The notes under the pieces were generated by a model. The model saw nothing but the letters and a program-made list of their open reading frames with translations, did not search any database and was not told the origin of the DNA. A stretch of 64,000 bases of DNA, taken from Flaccisagitta enflata. Lineage: Eukaryota > Chaetognatha > Sagittoidea > Aphragmophora. Where the stretch lies: NCBI GenBank assembly GCA_965153355.1, contig OZ231127.1, positions 15,748,001-15,812,000 on the forward strand. The letters run 5' to 3'. Shown one piece after another: positions 12,795 through 23,591 of the stretch (positions within the stretch are counted from its first letter, which is position 1; each line of letters begins with the position of its first letter). The position numbers were made by a program, and so were the translations under genes.

Positions 12795-13680
12795 GTAAGA
12801 TGACAATTACTCACTCACTCACTCACTCACTCACTCAGAAGGCACACTCGACTCGGCAATCGCTCAGGGCGAAAGAACAGGCGGTAAGATGACACTCACT
12901 TACTCACTCACTCACTCACTCACTCACTCACTCACTCACTCACTCACTCACTCAGAAGGCAAACTGGACTCGGCCATTGCTCAAGGCGGAAGATATGGCG
13001 GTAAGATGACACTAAATCACTCACTCACTCACTCACTCACTCACTCACTCACTTGGAAGGTAAACTCAACTTGGCAATTTCTCAAGGCGGAAGATATGGT
13101 GATAAAATGATACTAACTCACTCACTCACTCACTCACTCACTCAGAAGGCACACTTGACTCGGCAATCGCTCAGGGCGAAAGAAAAGGTGGTAAGATGAC
13201 ACTCACTTACTCACTCACTCACTCACTCACTCACTCGGAAGGCGAACTGGACTCGGCCATTGTTCAAGGCGGAAGATATGGCGGTAAGATGACAATTAAT
13301 CACTCACTCACTCACTCACTCACTCACTCACTCACTTGGAAGGTAAACTCGACTTGGCAATTTCTCAAGGCGGAAGATATGGTGGTAAAATGATACTAAC
13401 TCACTCACTCACTCACTCACTCACTCAGAAGGCACACTCAACTTGGCAATTGCTCAGGGCAAAAGAAAAGGCGGTAAGATGACACTCACTTACTCACTCA
13501 CTCACTCACTCACTCACTCACTCGGAAGGCAAACTCGACTCGGCCATTGCTCAAGGCAGAAGATATGATGGTAGAATGACATTCACTCATTCACTCAGTC
13601 ACTCAGTCACTCACTCACTCACTCACTCAGTCACTCACTCACTCACTCACTCAGGGCGGAAAATATGGCGGTAAGATTAT
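12795..13680 (+). repeat. Tandem array of 45-bp exon-like units with splice signals and (CTCA)n spacers
   Basis: The last 45 bp of exon A plus its donor GTAAGATGAC are repeated about eight more times, with an incomplete final unit. Units start near 12839, 12956, 13050, 13146, 13240, 13336, 13426 and 13523, with the partial one near 13655. Each unit follows a (CTCA)n tract ending in CAG or a mutated form (CGG, TGG). Units fall into three subtypes repeating in order (2-3-4, 5-6-7, 8-9). Where intact, every unit is 45 nt, phase 1 at both edges, and free of stops in the exon A frame (for example EGTLDSAIAQGERTG). They could be alternative mini-exons or decayed duplicates. Confidence 0.7.
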
Positions 13681-13689
13681 AACAAGCAT

Positions 13690-14970
13690 TGTTTATTTTG
13701 TACTAGATCTTTTCGAGAAACGGCAGGCTACCTATGTTGCGTGTGGGTGTGCGGAGGCAGAGATGAATTAAGCTATCTAAGCAGTTGGGAATAGGCAGTG
13801 ATGTAAAAAAAAATGTTAATGTGGAAACAGCAATGTGAGAGGGACCAACCAACCTACAGACGGACTGACATGTTTTTTCTGGTTGAAAGCTATTGAAAAA
13901 ACACTATGAAGTAGCATGTGATATCAAGGATAGTATCAAAGAAAATACATTCTCTTTTTTCATTCATTCACTCACTCACTCACTCACTCACTCACTCACT
14001 CACTCACTCACTCACTCACTCACTCACTCGCTCGCTCACGGTTTCGCACTTGAACTGACTAAACATTGTAAATAGTGAAAAAGCAGAATTGATTAGCAAA
14101 TGCGAGCTTGGCTGAACTAACTGAAAGAATGAGAATAACAAGAGCAGGAAGCGGGTTCCCTGTATTATTCTACGTCATATTCTCATTGCAGAACCGTCCT
14201 CAAGTTACTTTGACCGTCCGTCGTCCCTTGGACTGTCCGTCAGTTTGTCTTTCACACATGTTCTTTTTTTTTCTTTTTTTTCAAAATTCGATGAGAATGA
14301 GTGACAGAATTTTTTTTTCAATTTGTCTCTTGCGACCTTCTGATGACCTTTTTTCCACGGCGTAACTGGTCCAACCCTCCATTATTCTCATAATAACGCG
14401 AGCGAAACGGTTGATTATCTGATGTCATCATCACGTCATACCACCTGTTGGACAGAGGCATTATTCTTATCTTGCTTTCATTTGTTGTTGTGGATTCTTG
14501 TTGTGGATGCCATTCTTCGGTTTGGCATGTTTATCTCCCATTTGTGGGCGTAGCCAAGCTGCTTTTGTTTTCACCATCATTTCCTCTTTAGAAATGTGAC
14601 GATGTTCGAGCCATAATATTCCGAAAAGCCACGCGACGAGATTCTCTCGCATCATCAGCTTTGTTTGCCATTTTCAATTTCTTTTTCTTTTCTTTGTTTG
14701 CCATTTTTCAATTTCCTTTCATTTTGTTCCTTTTATTTTCTTTGTTTGCCATTTCTAAATTTATTACTCTTTACTTTGTTTATCATTTTCAATATCTTTT
14801 TCTTGTCTTTTTTTTCCATTTTGAAATTTCTTTCTCTTTGTCTATTTGTCTTTGACTGTGTGTTGGAAGGTAGTTGTGGGAGGGGAATGTGTAAGGGAGG
14901 GGGATGTGCCCCTGCCCACCCGTCCGTGATGATATTGTAACCCTACGTTACTCGCTTTTTTCTTTGTTGT
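13690..14970. other. No gene recognised; (CTCA)n and T-rich repeats
   Basis: It contains a damaged family H piece near 13740-13870 (GTGGGTGTGCGGAGGCAG … GACCAACCAACCTACAGACGG), a (CTCA)n array (13966-14035), and TTTGCCATTTTCAATTTC repeats at 14664-14830. The frames here are short and have no domain. Confidence 0.5.
13966..14035. repeat. (CTCA)n microsatellite
   Basis: The same tetranucleotide as the exon-array spacers at 12805-13650, here without the 45-bp units. Confidence 0.9.
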
Positions 14971-14973
14971 CCT

Positions 14974-15545
14974 TTTTTAGGTGTGCCATAGCACCTCTAT
15001 AAGAGGCTCTGTCCGTTGGTTGGTTGGTCGGTCGGTTGGTTGGTCGGTCACGCTCGAGTTGCAAATCGCAGAAAATGTTTAATATCTCTTAAAAACTCAT
15101 ATCCTTTGTCATTCATGTTATTTGTCCTTTCAATCATTGTCATATTCAGCTACGGATAAGTCTGATGGAGACAGTCCGTTGGTCTGTCAGTCAGTTTGTT
15201 GCTCTAGAGTGAAAAATCGCAGAAGATGTTTAAATTCTCATGGAAAACTCATCTTGAGCGTCATTCATCCATTATCATATTCAGCTACAGTTAGGTTTGA
15301 TAGAGCCAGTCCGTTGGTCTGTCAGTCATCTCGTTGCTCTAGAGTGAAAAATCGCAGAAGATGTTTAAATTCTCATGGAAAACTCATCTCGTTCATCAAT
15401 CATGTTACTCGTCATTTCATTCATTATCATATTTATCTACGGTTAGGTCAATAGAGCTTGGGATAGGTATGATAGAGCTAGGGATAGGTCTAAGAATTAG
15501 TAACGCCAGGCGCACCGTCTTGGCCCGTGTATCCGGCCTTGTTTC
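14974..15545 (-). repeat. Family H, AGGTG-stem subtype, full copy
   Basis: Read on the plus strand it starts TTTTTAGGTGTGCCATAGCACCTCTATAAGAG: a hairpin with AGGTG pairing CACCT. It continues GTCCGTTGGTTGGTTGGTCG, then two to three copies of a unit of about 130 bp (around AAAATCGCAGAAGATG and AAACTCATC). It ends with GTGTATCCGGCCTTGTTT, the family's other end. It is longer than the AGTCGCG subtype because of the internal repeats. Confidence 0.75.
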
Positions 15546-15606
15546 AGTGATTCTCTTTTCTCGGTTTTATCTTTGATTCCAATTTTATCGCCCAGACTAA
15601 AGAAAA

Positions 15607-15800
15607 ACAAGGCCGGATACACGGCTACCCCAGTTGCATGCGGGTGGGCAGGGGCTGTTTTTGAGGTTACTCGATCTCTTGGGCAGGAGCAATGAGGCCA
15701 AAAACCGCAAAAACTTAAAACAAGTGTGACCGACGGACGGACGGACGGACAGACGGACGGTCAAAGCGGGGTGTAGAGTCGCGTAACACGCGACTAAAAA
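15607..15800 (+). repeat. Family H, AGTCGCG-stem subtype, full copy
   Basis: It starts ACAAGGCCGGATACACGG, has GCGGGTGGGCAGGGGCTG and a GACGGACGGACGG core, and ends AGTCGCG-TAACA-CGCGACT-AAAAA. It lies tail-to-tail beside the preceding copy of another stem subtype. Confidence 0.85.
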
Positions 15801-16302
15801 GAAGAAGAAAAGAAAAAGAAGAGAGGCAAAAAAAAAAAAAAAAAAAAAGAGATTTAACAAAAGCGTGGATCTTGTTTAACCAAATTTGTATGCGTCCTCT
15901 AATATTAGATCCAGTTTAAGGTCTTAAATCTTCATTACCCAGCCAGTCTGATAGAGCCCGCGGACGATTTTATGAGTGCCTGTTTTCGATTTTATGGCTG
16001 AGTGTATCCATATTCCATATGTTTATGAAGATGCATCCTTTCTTATTGTAAATGAAGCAAAAACGGGGATGTGTCAGCGTCACTGACCCTGCCCAATAGC
16101 ACTCGACGTTTTTGCATACGGTCTTCAATCTTCATACTTCTCATCTTGTCTGAAAGCAACACTGATGGAGGGAAAAAAGATGGAAAGGGAAATATTTCCA
16201 CCAGAAAGTGCGAGCTTGATTATACCAATAATTATGGCGAGTAGGCCGACCATTAATTTCCCCTCTTTTCTCCTCACAAGTTTCTATCGGTATTGAATTC
16301 CT

Positions 16303-16397
16303 TTTCTTTTCTTTTCTTTTCTTTTCTTTTCTTTTCTTTTCTTTTCTTTTCTTTTCTTTTCTTTTCTTTTCTTTTCTTTTCTTTTCTTTTCTTTTCT
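16303..16397. repeat. (CTTTT)n microsatellite
   Basis: About 19 units of CTTTT, nearly perfect. Confidence 0.95.
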
Positions 16398-16454
16398 ATT
16401 CTGTTTTTGTTCATTTCCCTCGCTTATGAGCCGCTTACCAATGTTATATCGACA

Positions 16455-16626
16455 ATATTCACTACGCGAATTTGAAAAAAAAAAACCGCACTTATGAATG
16501 GCTGATTAAACCATTAAAATCTTTTAAAATTAGTAATATTCTAAGTCGTTAGAAAGCCCATTTTTAATCGGGTTTATTGATAGAAATATATAGGTATGTC
16601 TTTATTCAAATTCGCGTAGTGAATAT
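16455..16626. mobile_element. 172-bp MITE with perfect 21-bp terminal inverted repeats
   Basis: Both ends are ATATTCACTACGCGAATTTG plus one base, inverted and identical. The interior is AT-rich and non-coding. Perfect ends suggest a fairly recent insertion. I could not define a target-site duplication with confidence. Confidence 0.75.
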
Positions 16627-16714
16627 GTTGCCAACAATACATTATTATTAATCTTGTGGGAGGTAGATGTTCTTGGTAACTTTACGTTACTGCGTGAACC
16701 AAATGATTTTTTTT

Positions 16715-16997
16715 TTAGATGGATTCGAGGTCTGGAAGGCAGATTTGACGTCTGGAGGGCAGGTTTGAGGCCTGGAGAGCAGACTTCAGGCATGTAAGGC
16801 TAAGCCTTCAGTGCTAAGCTGAGGTCTGGGAGGGCTAAGTTGAAGGCTCGGAGGGCAAAAAACAGGCATTGATGGGCTGGACACATAGACGGGCGGACGG
16901 AAGAACGGAAGGAAGGACAGACAGAAAGACAGACGCCTGAAAATTCACCCCAGTGTCCCACAGGACATCGGCTCTTTGGGGCTGCTGCCCATTAAGG
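16715..16997 (-). repeat. Family G element, diverged copy
   Basis: A minisatellite of GGTCTGGAGGGCAGGTTTGA-like units (16725-16865) is followed by a family H-like GGGCGGACGG stretch. It ends GGCTCTTTGGGGCTGCTGCCC, the reverse complement of the family G terminal hairpin. Confidence 0.5.
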
Positions 16998-17384
16998 GTG
17001 TATCAATCGGTCGGTATGTAATGTGATTTTTGGATGACGCAATATCGGCCAAAATGCTGCTATCTGAGCCCAGGCCCAATCACAAGCGACAACTTAGTGT
17101 TCGCGTATCTAGCCTTTTTATACGGTATTTTTAAAATTGGGGACTTTCATCTACATTCTCATGTTCTGATGTCTAGTTAAAAGTCATACATCAATTCACG
17201 AGTCTCCCATAATGATAAATTGATACTGATCACTTTTCCAAGCACAAGACAGATACCTCCATCTCATTCATATATTTCCGAGTTGCAACCCAGCTGCTAA
17301 ACTAGACAGTCATTAGATCTCTCTATGATCTAGTTTCCCTCTACCAAGATTCTCTTCCCGGGTCTCGTGTCTTCGTCATCCTCC

Positions 17385-17944
17385 GGGCGCGTTTCTAGTC
17401 AACGGGCCACTCGGTTGCTCGCTACGTTCGTTTGCTTGAACCGCTCACTCCGCTCACTCCACTCACTCGCTCCACAGCGCACAATCATTCAGATTGAAGT
17501 CAAAATGCGTATTTAGGGTATGATATCAACCAAAGGGAGGACATGGCTTGATGCCTTATTAGGCCAATGGTAATATGAGGAGGATATTCCTAGGTTTTTT
17601 CAAATGTAAAGGATATGAGAGGCTGAGCTGTAGAGCAACCTCTTGTCTTGGTCCAAAGGTTCCACTCTTGTTTGTCATCGCTATTTATTTCCCCATAGCC
17701 GTCCATCAATCAATGAAAGAGTAAATGAGCGGTTCTGCCAACAAATGCCCTGTTCTTTTCATACTGCAAATCTAAATCAAAGTGCCGCGCTACGCTGCGC
17801 TATACTTGCTTTGCTCACTTGCTCCATTCACGGGCTCGCTCGCTCACTCACTCGTGGGACGGTGATATTCGATAACATGTGTTTACGCTGTAAACGCGGT
17901 CAACGTGATCAAACTCGTTTCTAGTCGACACTAGAAACACGCCC
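17385..17944. mobile_element. Element with GGGCG-(T/C)-GTTTCTAGT inverted ends
   Basis: The left end GGGCGCGTTTCTAGT and right end ACTAGAAACACGCCC are inverted copies about 560 bp apart. The right end itself folds (TTTCTAGTCGACACTAGAAA). The interior holds CGCTCACTCC and GCTCGCTCACTC repeats and no domain-bearing frame. Probably a non-autonomous DNA transposon. Confidence 0.55.
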
Positions 17945-18376
17945 TTAGTCGTCCTCCATCATACGACTCCTTCGGGAAACTGGCATCACGATCATTATCC
18001 GCCCTTTGAGACTTCATCAGTCTGCCCGGCGACGGAAGGAATCAGAATTTCATTTGCATTAAGTTAGATACGCATTGAGTTCCTTTCCCACGTTGCTCAT
18101 CAGCCCCTCTTTTTTTCTGGACAGCGGCCCGCGATGCTTTGCCAGAACCGTTTATGATTTGTTTATCTCTCACCTCTTTTATTAGACATCAGTGGTTCTT
18201 TTCATATTTCTCGTTCTGAGAGGATGTTTTACCTAATTTGAAATGGATGGGATAAAGTCTAGGTTAGGGAGCTTCGCTATGTATTGATTTATGGCAGTAC
18301 TCATTTTTGATGGAACTTGATAACGTCTTTGTTGAGATTTTCTCCTTCACTGAGAGAATATGTGCGTGCAAGCTTC

Positions 18377-18521
18377 TTTAGTCGCGGACACGCGACTCTA
18401 CACCCCGCCGTGTCGGTCAGTAGGTCGGTCCGTTATTTTTCTTTTTAATTCCGAGCGATGATTGCATTACGGCCCCTGCCCAATCGTCCACGACTGTCTT
18501 GCCGTGTATCCGGCCTTGTTT
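18377..18521 (-). repeat. Family H element, short copy
   Basis: Plus-strand reading: TTTAGTCGCG-GACA-CGCGACTCTACACC, a GGTCGGTCCG core, then GTGTATCCGGCCTTGTTT. Confidence 0.8.
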
Positions 18522-18801
18522 CAGCTGGAAGGGCGCTTCATTCTTAGGCTCACATGAATTACGTTGTGATGTTCTCTTATGCCACAATTTAAACCTTCTC
18601 TTCTTTCCGTCAACCTTCCTTCCTTCCTCTAATCACAACTATTCAATTTCTTTCCTTTCCGGGTCAACATTTGTTTAACCTCACGACGACTTTCTTCCCC
18701 TCAGTTGGTTAAGTAGTTTTCCATTTACCATTCACCTTTTACTCAGCGTGAAACATAGTTACTTGTCTTATCTGTCACTCCGTTACCCTTCACCCCCCTT
18801 T

Positions 18802-18937
18802 TTAGGTGCGCCATAGCACCTCTATAACTAGCTGTGTCTGTCGGTCGGTCGGTTGGTCGGTCACACTCGAGTTGAAAATCTCGAAAAGAAGCAAAAATCA
18901 CTGGAAATGATTCAGAAATATACTAGGATGATTCCCA
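18802..18937 (-). repeat. Family H hairpin end (AGGTGCG subtype), truncated
   Basis: TTTTTAGGTGCGCCATAGCACCTCTATAACTAG followed by (GGTC)n and CACACTCGAG. It is cut by the start of the next family H copy. Confidence 0.65.
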
Positions 18938-20281
18938 GATGCGCCATAGCACCTCTTTGAGAGGCTCTGTCTGTCCGTTCATCCATCGGTCACGCTCGAA
19001 TGAAAAATCGCTGAAAATGTTTGAAGTCAATTGAAAACTCATTTCGTTCGTCATTGATGATACTTATCATTTCATTCACAAAAATAATCAGCTATGGTAA
19101 GGTCTGATTGAGCTGGGGATAGGTCGGATAGGTGTGGTGATAGGTTGGATAACAGTGGCAAAGAAAAAAACCGGACAACGTGTTTTGCTTATTCCTGCAA
19201 ACCAAAAAGCTTGATCAATAGGGTGGTCACGAAATAGGGTCAAATTTCAAAAAATGATATACTCTAGTTTTTTCCTTAAATACACCAAAAAAGAAGGTTT
19301 TCCCACAAGTAGAGGTCTGAATTTGAAGATTAAACCATGGCGGCAAAACGATAGGCTTCCTATGGCAATAGAAAAATCCCCATAGCAACCCTATAGTTTT
19401 GCCGACAAGGTTTCTTGTTTGATTTCACACCCCAGCTTGTGAGAAATCCTTCTTTTATTGGACATTTGTGCAAAGGGCTCAAGAATATCAATATATGAAA
19501 TTTGACCCAATTCCGGACCACCCTATTGATCAATAAAAAATTCATGACCATTAGAAAGATCTTCAAAAAATCTTTTTAATGCCACCTTGCTGGTATCTGT
19601 AGCTTTTTTCGTTTAGAAATGGCATAGGTTTGAAGAAAAATATCACCGATTGGAAAAGGGGCAAATATTGTTTTTTTTTTCTTTAAGTAATTTTTGTCGC
19701 TATGTTTTTCTTAATAATGCATTTCAGAAATGTCACAGCTACTTGATATCCATGAGCAAATTAAAGGGCTTCGAATTTTCTTCAAAATGGCGCCAAGAAC
19801 GAATTTTTTACTCAATGGGTTTTGATTCTATGCTAAAACAAACAAAACACATGAAAATTCTGAAGTGAATTCTCAAATTCCTGGCTATCTGTCTTCATTC
19901 CAATGCCATTTCTAAAGGAATAAGGCCAGGACAACCAGCAACGTCTCATTTGAAAGATCTTTTGCAGAGCTTCAAAATGGTCACTAATTTTCCTTAATTC
20001 TTCTCATTGCTTGGGTGTTAAATACTGACAAACATGTTGTCCGGTTTTTATTTTGGCCATGGTTAGGTGTGGTGATAGGTCTGATAGAGCTCGGGTTAGG
20101 TCTGATAGAGCTCCGGATAGGTCTGATAGAGCTCGGGATAGGTCTGATAGAGATCGGAATAGGCCTGATAGAGCTCGGGAAAGGTCTGATAGAGCTAGGG
20201 ATAGGTCTGATGGAGCTAGGGATAGGTCTAAGAATTTATAACCTACGGCGCACCGTCTTGGCCCGTGTATCCAGCCTTGTT
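18938..20281 (-). repeat. Family H copy split by a nested fold-back element
   Basis: It starts AGATGCGCCATAGCACCTCT and carries GTCTGTCCGTTCATCC. At 20063-20235 it has a run of about eight AGGTCTGATAGAGCTCGGGATA-like units, and it ends GTGTATCCAGCCTTGTTTTT. The inserted element 19150-20062 interrupts the repeat tract, with TAGGTGTGGTGATAGGT present on both sides. The array reading frame (LIELGIG repeats) is not a gene. Confidence 0.7.
19150..20062. mobile_element. Nested fold-back element with an inner palindrome
   Basis: The outer ends are inverted copies around GGCAAAGAAAAAAACCGGAC (left) and GTCCGGTTTTTATTTTGGCC (right). Within it, 19212-19535 is a second palindrome (GATCAATAGGGTGGTC … GACCACCCTATTGATC type), and 19610-19918 holds further inverted pieces (AGAAATGGCAT / ATGCCATTTCT). 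No coding potential is seen. Confidence 0.6.
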
Positions 20282-20457
20282 TTTAGTCGCGTGCTACGCT
20301 TTGTCCGTCCGAGAATCCGTCTGTCGGTCGGTTGGTCGGTCAAACACTTTTTATGTTTTATTTCTCTGACCTCCCAAATGGTCTAGGGACCTCAAATACA
20401 GCCCCTGCCCACCTGCACGCAACTGGGGTAGCCGTGTATCCGGCCCTGGTTTTCCTC
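20281..20457 (-). repeat. Family H element
   Basis: TTTTTAGTCGCGTGCTACGC is followed by GTCGGTCGGTTGGTCGG, CAGCCCCTGCCCACC, and GTAGCCGTGTATCCGGCCC. The right half of the hairpin is shortened. Confidence 0.75.
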
Positions 20458-20465
20458 GTGAAGGG

Positions 20466-21080
20466 GGGGGGGGGTCAGCGGCCCAAAAGTGAACTATGCT
20501 TCTCGATATTTCTAAATTGTACATTGATAAGAGTTTTGAACGGACAGATGGACAAATTGACCTATTTACCTTTAGACTTAGGAGACGTGAACATGCGACT
20601 TCCAAATAGAACTCATTTGAATAACTTGATATGATTATCCATTCGATTTTTGATGGTTGAGAATAGCTTCTGCCATGTTCTGCTTCAGCCATCTATCCAT
20701 CACACACCGACACACGGTTTTGTGACTTTTCCGTCTTTCCCAAATACATGGTTCAGAGTCCATTGTCTTTCCATAACTCAGAATTCTGTTTCTACTATCT
20801 TTTCTTCATACAGGGTTTTGTCTCTTTGCCGTCTTTCACTCATTGCTCAAATCTTGTGTATAAGCACAAAACTTAACATGTTTCAGAAAACCTGCAATTC
20901 GCATGTTTGGCGACAGCCACTGGTTGGTATGCCAATTTTGTACACTCTATGCGCCTTCCTTTGGATGACTTTTAGCACCGTTAAACGCGTATGAATCCAA
21001 TAGAGAGGATTTAAACCCTTTTGAAGTAACCCCATGACAAGGCACAAGGGCAAGGAGGCTGTTAGAAGAGAAAGGTTGTC
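20466..21080. other. No gene recognised
   Basis: After a run of about 13 G (20463-20476) the DNA is unique-looking. The frame 20650-20994 gives 114 codons with no domain. Confidence 0.4.
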
Positions 21081-21189
21081 TTGTGGCGAGCAGGGTTAAT
21101 CCATCAAGTGTTCAGGCAACCGTTGTTGGTGACAAATCTATTTTCGATAGAAATCTACTCCATACGGATCCTCAGTTCCCGTCACCTGC

Positions 21190-21628
<439 letters not shown>

Positions 21629-21719
21629 AAACGCCTTGAGCTCCCGGTAAAGAGTGTGGATTTGAGGACTGGGAATGACAAGTGGGTAGCGGGAAAAGGT
21701 ATTCAGCATTCACTGCAGA

Positions 21720-21860
21720 AGGAAAGAAAAAAGGAAAGAAAACAAGCATGCAAGAAAGCAAGCAAGCAAGCAAGCAAGCAAGCAATCAAGCAAGCAAGTA
21801 AGAAGGAAAGAAAGAAAGGAGGGAAGAAAAAATTAAAGAAAGAATGAGAGAAAGTGGGAA
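21720..21860. repeat. (GAAA)n and (GCAA)n purine repeats
   Basis: GAAAGAAA units surround a block of CAAGCAAGCAAGCAAGC. Confidence 0.8.
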
Positions 21861-22470
21861 AGAAAGGTAAGAAAGCCAGATCAAAACCTTCAAGAGTTTT
21901 GTGAACAACAAGAGATATTTTGTCAGGTCCGCGAAAAAAAAGTTAATTTCTTTTTGTTGTGGAACGTTGATATTCTGAAGGTTAATACAATTGCTTCTGT
22001 ATCATTGCTAATTACTAATCAGGAATGATGGAGCTTATGCATTCTGTTTAGTGAGTAATTTTGCCACTTTAATCCACAAAAGGTTACAATGATGTTTGCC
22101 TCATGGAAGGTTTACAAAATATCAATGCTTGCGAACATGACAGACAAAACGGGGTGTAGAGCTGAGTCGCGTTACACGCGACGAAAAAAGACTTGTGTTT
22201 ATGAGTTCTACCTGTACGTATTGAGAACATCAAAAATTTACACCGATTCATCTGTACATACGTGGAATTTTTGCAACGGCGTTGGTGAATATCGACCTCA
22301 TTGATATTAGGTCTAGGTTTGATGTGGGGCGTGGGTTAAGGGGTGTGGGATGTTGGGTGTGGGGTGTGGGCTTGCTGTTGTGGTTGTAGAATGTTGTTTA
22401 CATGTGGGATCTGAGGGAGGAATTCTTGACGCATTGTAGGCTTATCAGTAGAAATTCACGTTCATTGCAA
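21861..22470. other. No gene recognised; family H fragment inside
   Basis: AT-rich DNA. A family H right end lies at about 22140-22192 (GGGGTGTAGAG… AGTCGCG-TTA-CACGCGAC-GAAAAA). GTGTGGG-type repeats run from 22320 to 22380. Confidence 0.45.
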
Positions 22471-22473
22471 AAA

Positions 22474-22476
<3 letters not shown>

Positions 22477-22518
<42 letters not shown>
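22477..22518 (+). repeat. (CT)n microsatellite forming the pyrimidine tract of exon B
   Basis: About 21 CT units end eight bases before the CAG acceptor of exon B. Confidence 0.85.
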
Positions 22519-22523
<5 letters not shown>

Positions 22524-22526
22524 CAG

Positions 22527-22588
22527 GTGGATCATGTAGCGGAACTATGTACAACGCGGCAGCTGCTGTGCCAGGGTCTACTAGTAAG
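22527..22588 (+). CDS. Exon B of the disordered-protein gene
   Basis: The acceptor is TCTCTCTCATTTTCAG (ending 22526) and the donor AAG|GTAATG at 22589. Entering in phase 1 from exon A, it reads GSCSGTMYNAAAAVPGSTSK and leaves in phase 0, exactly the phase that keeps exon C open. An alternative donor five bases earlier (CTA|GTAAGG) would force a stop inside exon C. The Ser/Gly/Ala composition matches exons C and D, which supports one gene. No domain is recognised. Confidence 0.55.
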
Positions 22589-22614
22589 GTAATGTAAAAA
22601 CTGGTTCTCTTTTC

Positions 22615-22990
22615 ATGGGCTACAGGGGTGTATATTAGGATGCGCTCAGTTTGGGCATTTGAACAAAAGATTATTTCTAAGTATTTTATATGTTCTATTA
22701 GCATGATTAGAGTTAAATCTGCTTTAAAAATTGATGTAGACCTGATCTGGCACTCTGTCATCAATGCTGTAGTTGTATGAAATTCTTTGCTGAAGTTAAG
22801 AGAGAAATCTCTCTCCTAGTCATTCTGTACAACTACAGCATTGATAACAGTGTAGCTGGATCAGGTCCATATCGATTTTCTAAATACATTGGGTTCTAAT
22901 CATTGCAATTGAAATATGAAGAGTGTTTGGAAATAATTTTTTATTTGAATGTCCAAATTGAGTCCATCCTAGTATATACACATCATATAG
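22615..22990. mobile_element. Fold-back element (intron between exons B and C), centre near 22800
   Basis: The halves are diverged inverted copies. GTGTATATTAGGATGCGCTC and GATGTAGACCTGATCTGG on the left match, in reverse complement, GGATCAGGTCCATATCG and CATCCTAGTATATACAC on the right. The centre holds AGAGAGAAATCTCTCT. Non-coding. Confidence 0.7.
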
Positions 22991-23039
22991 TGGAACATTC
23001 TAAAAGGATCTACAGTATGATTCATTTCAAAATGATATT

Positions 23040-23580
23040 TAGTGTGATTCTTCTGAACTATAACAATAGATGAGGACATAAAGCAAAAACAAGAAGAGCA
23101 AGCCAAAAAAAAAACCTCTTGGAAGATATGAGTTTGCAATGTTTTGTTAAAAACTCTTTTCCTCAAAATTTGATCCAATTAATGCATTCTTAACTGCAAG
23201 GTTGCTGAAGTGACTTTTAGTTCACCAAATACATTTAAGACTCAAAATGAGTATTTCTCTTGAGTTTTTTTTCCAAATATCTTTCATTTGAGACCCTTCT
23301 GGCATCTGTGGCTTAAACTGTTTCAAATGAGAGTATTTCAAAGAAAATCAGTTCAACCAATATCTCTTCAATTTTTTCAATTTTTAACTTGCATGTTTTG
23401 ATTTCCAGTTGAAAAAGAATCATATTTTTTTCCAGAAAATCCTTGAAATTTTCTAGCAAAAATTTGCAAACTCATATCTTTCACGAACTTTTTTACGGAA
23501 TTTGGCTTGCTCTTCTAGTTTTTGCGTTACATCCTAATCTTGTGTTACACTTCAGAAAAATCATACAAAAAAAGTTCTCG
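23040..23580. mobile_element. Second fold-back element directly after the first
   Basis: GAAGAGCAAGCCAAAAAAAA and GATATGAGTTTGCAA on the left appear inverted near 23457-23525 (TTTGCAAACTCATATC, TTGGCTTGCTCTTC). The arms are about 120 bp and diverged. The short frames on both strands are mirror images of each other, which explains their similar sequence. Confidence 0.7.
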
Positions 23581-23591
23581 CAGGTGAAGAA

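Noticed and set aside
20015-20386. Ile-Glu-Leu-Gly repeat protein
   Set aside because: It is produced by AGGTCTGATAGAGCTCGGGA units inside a family H element.
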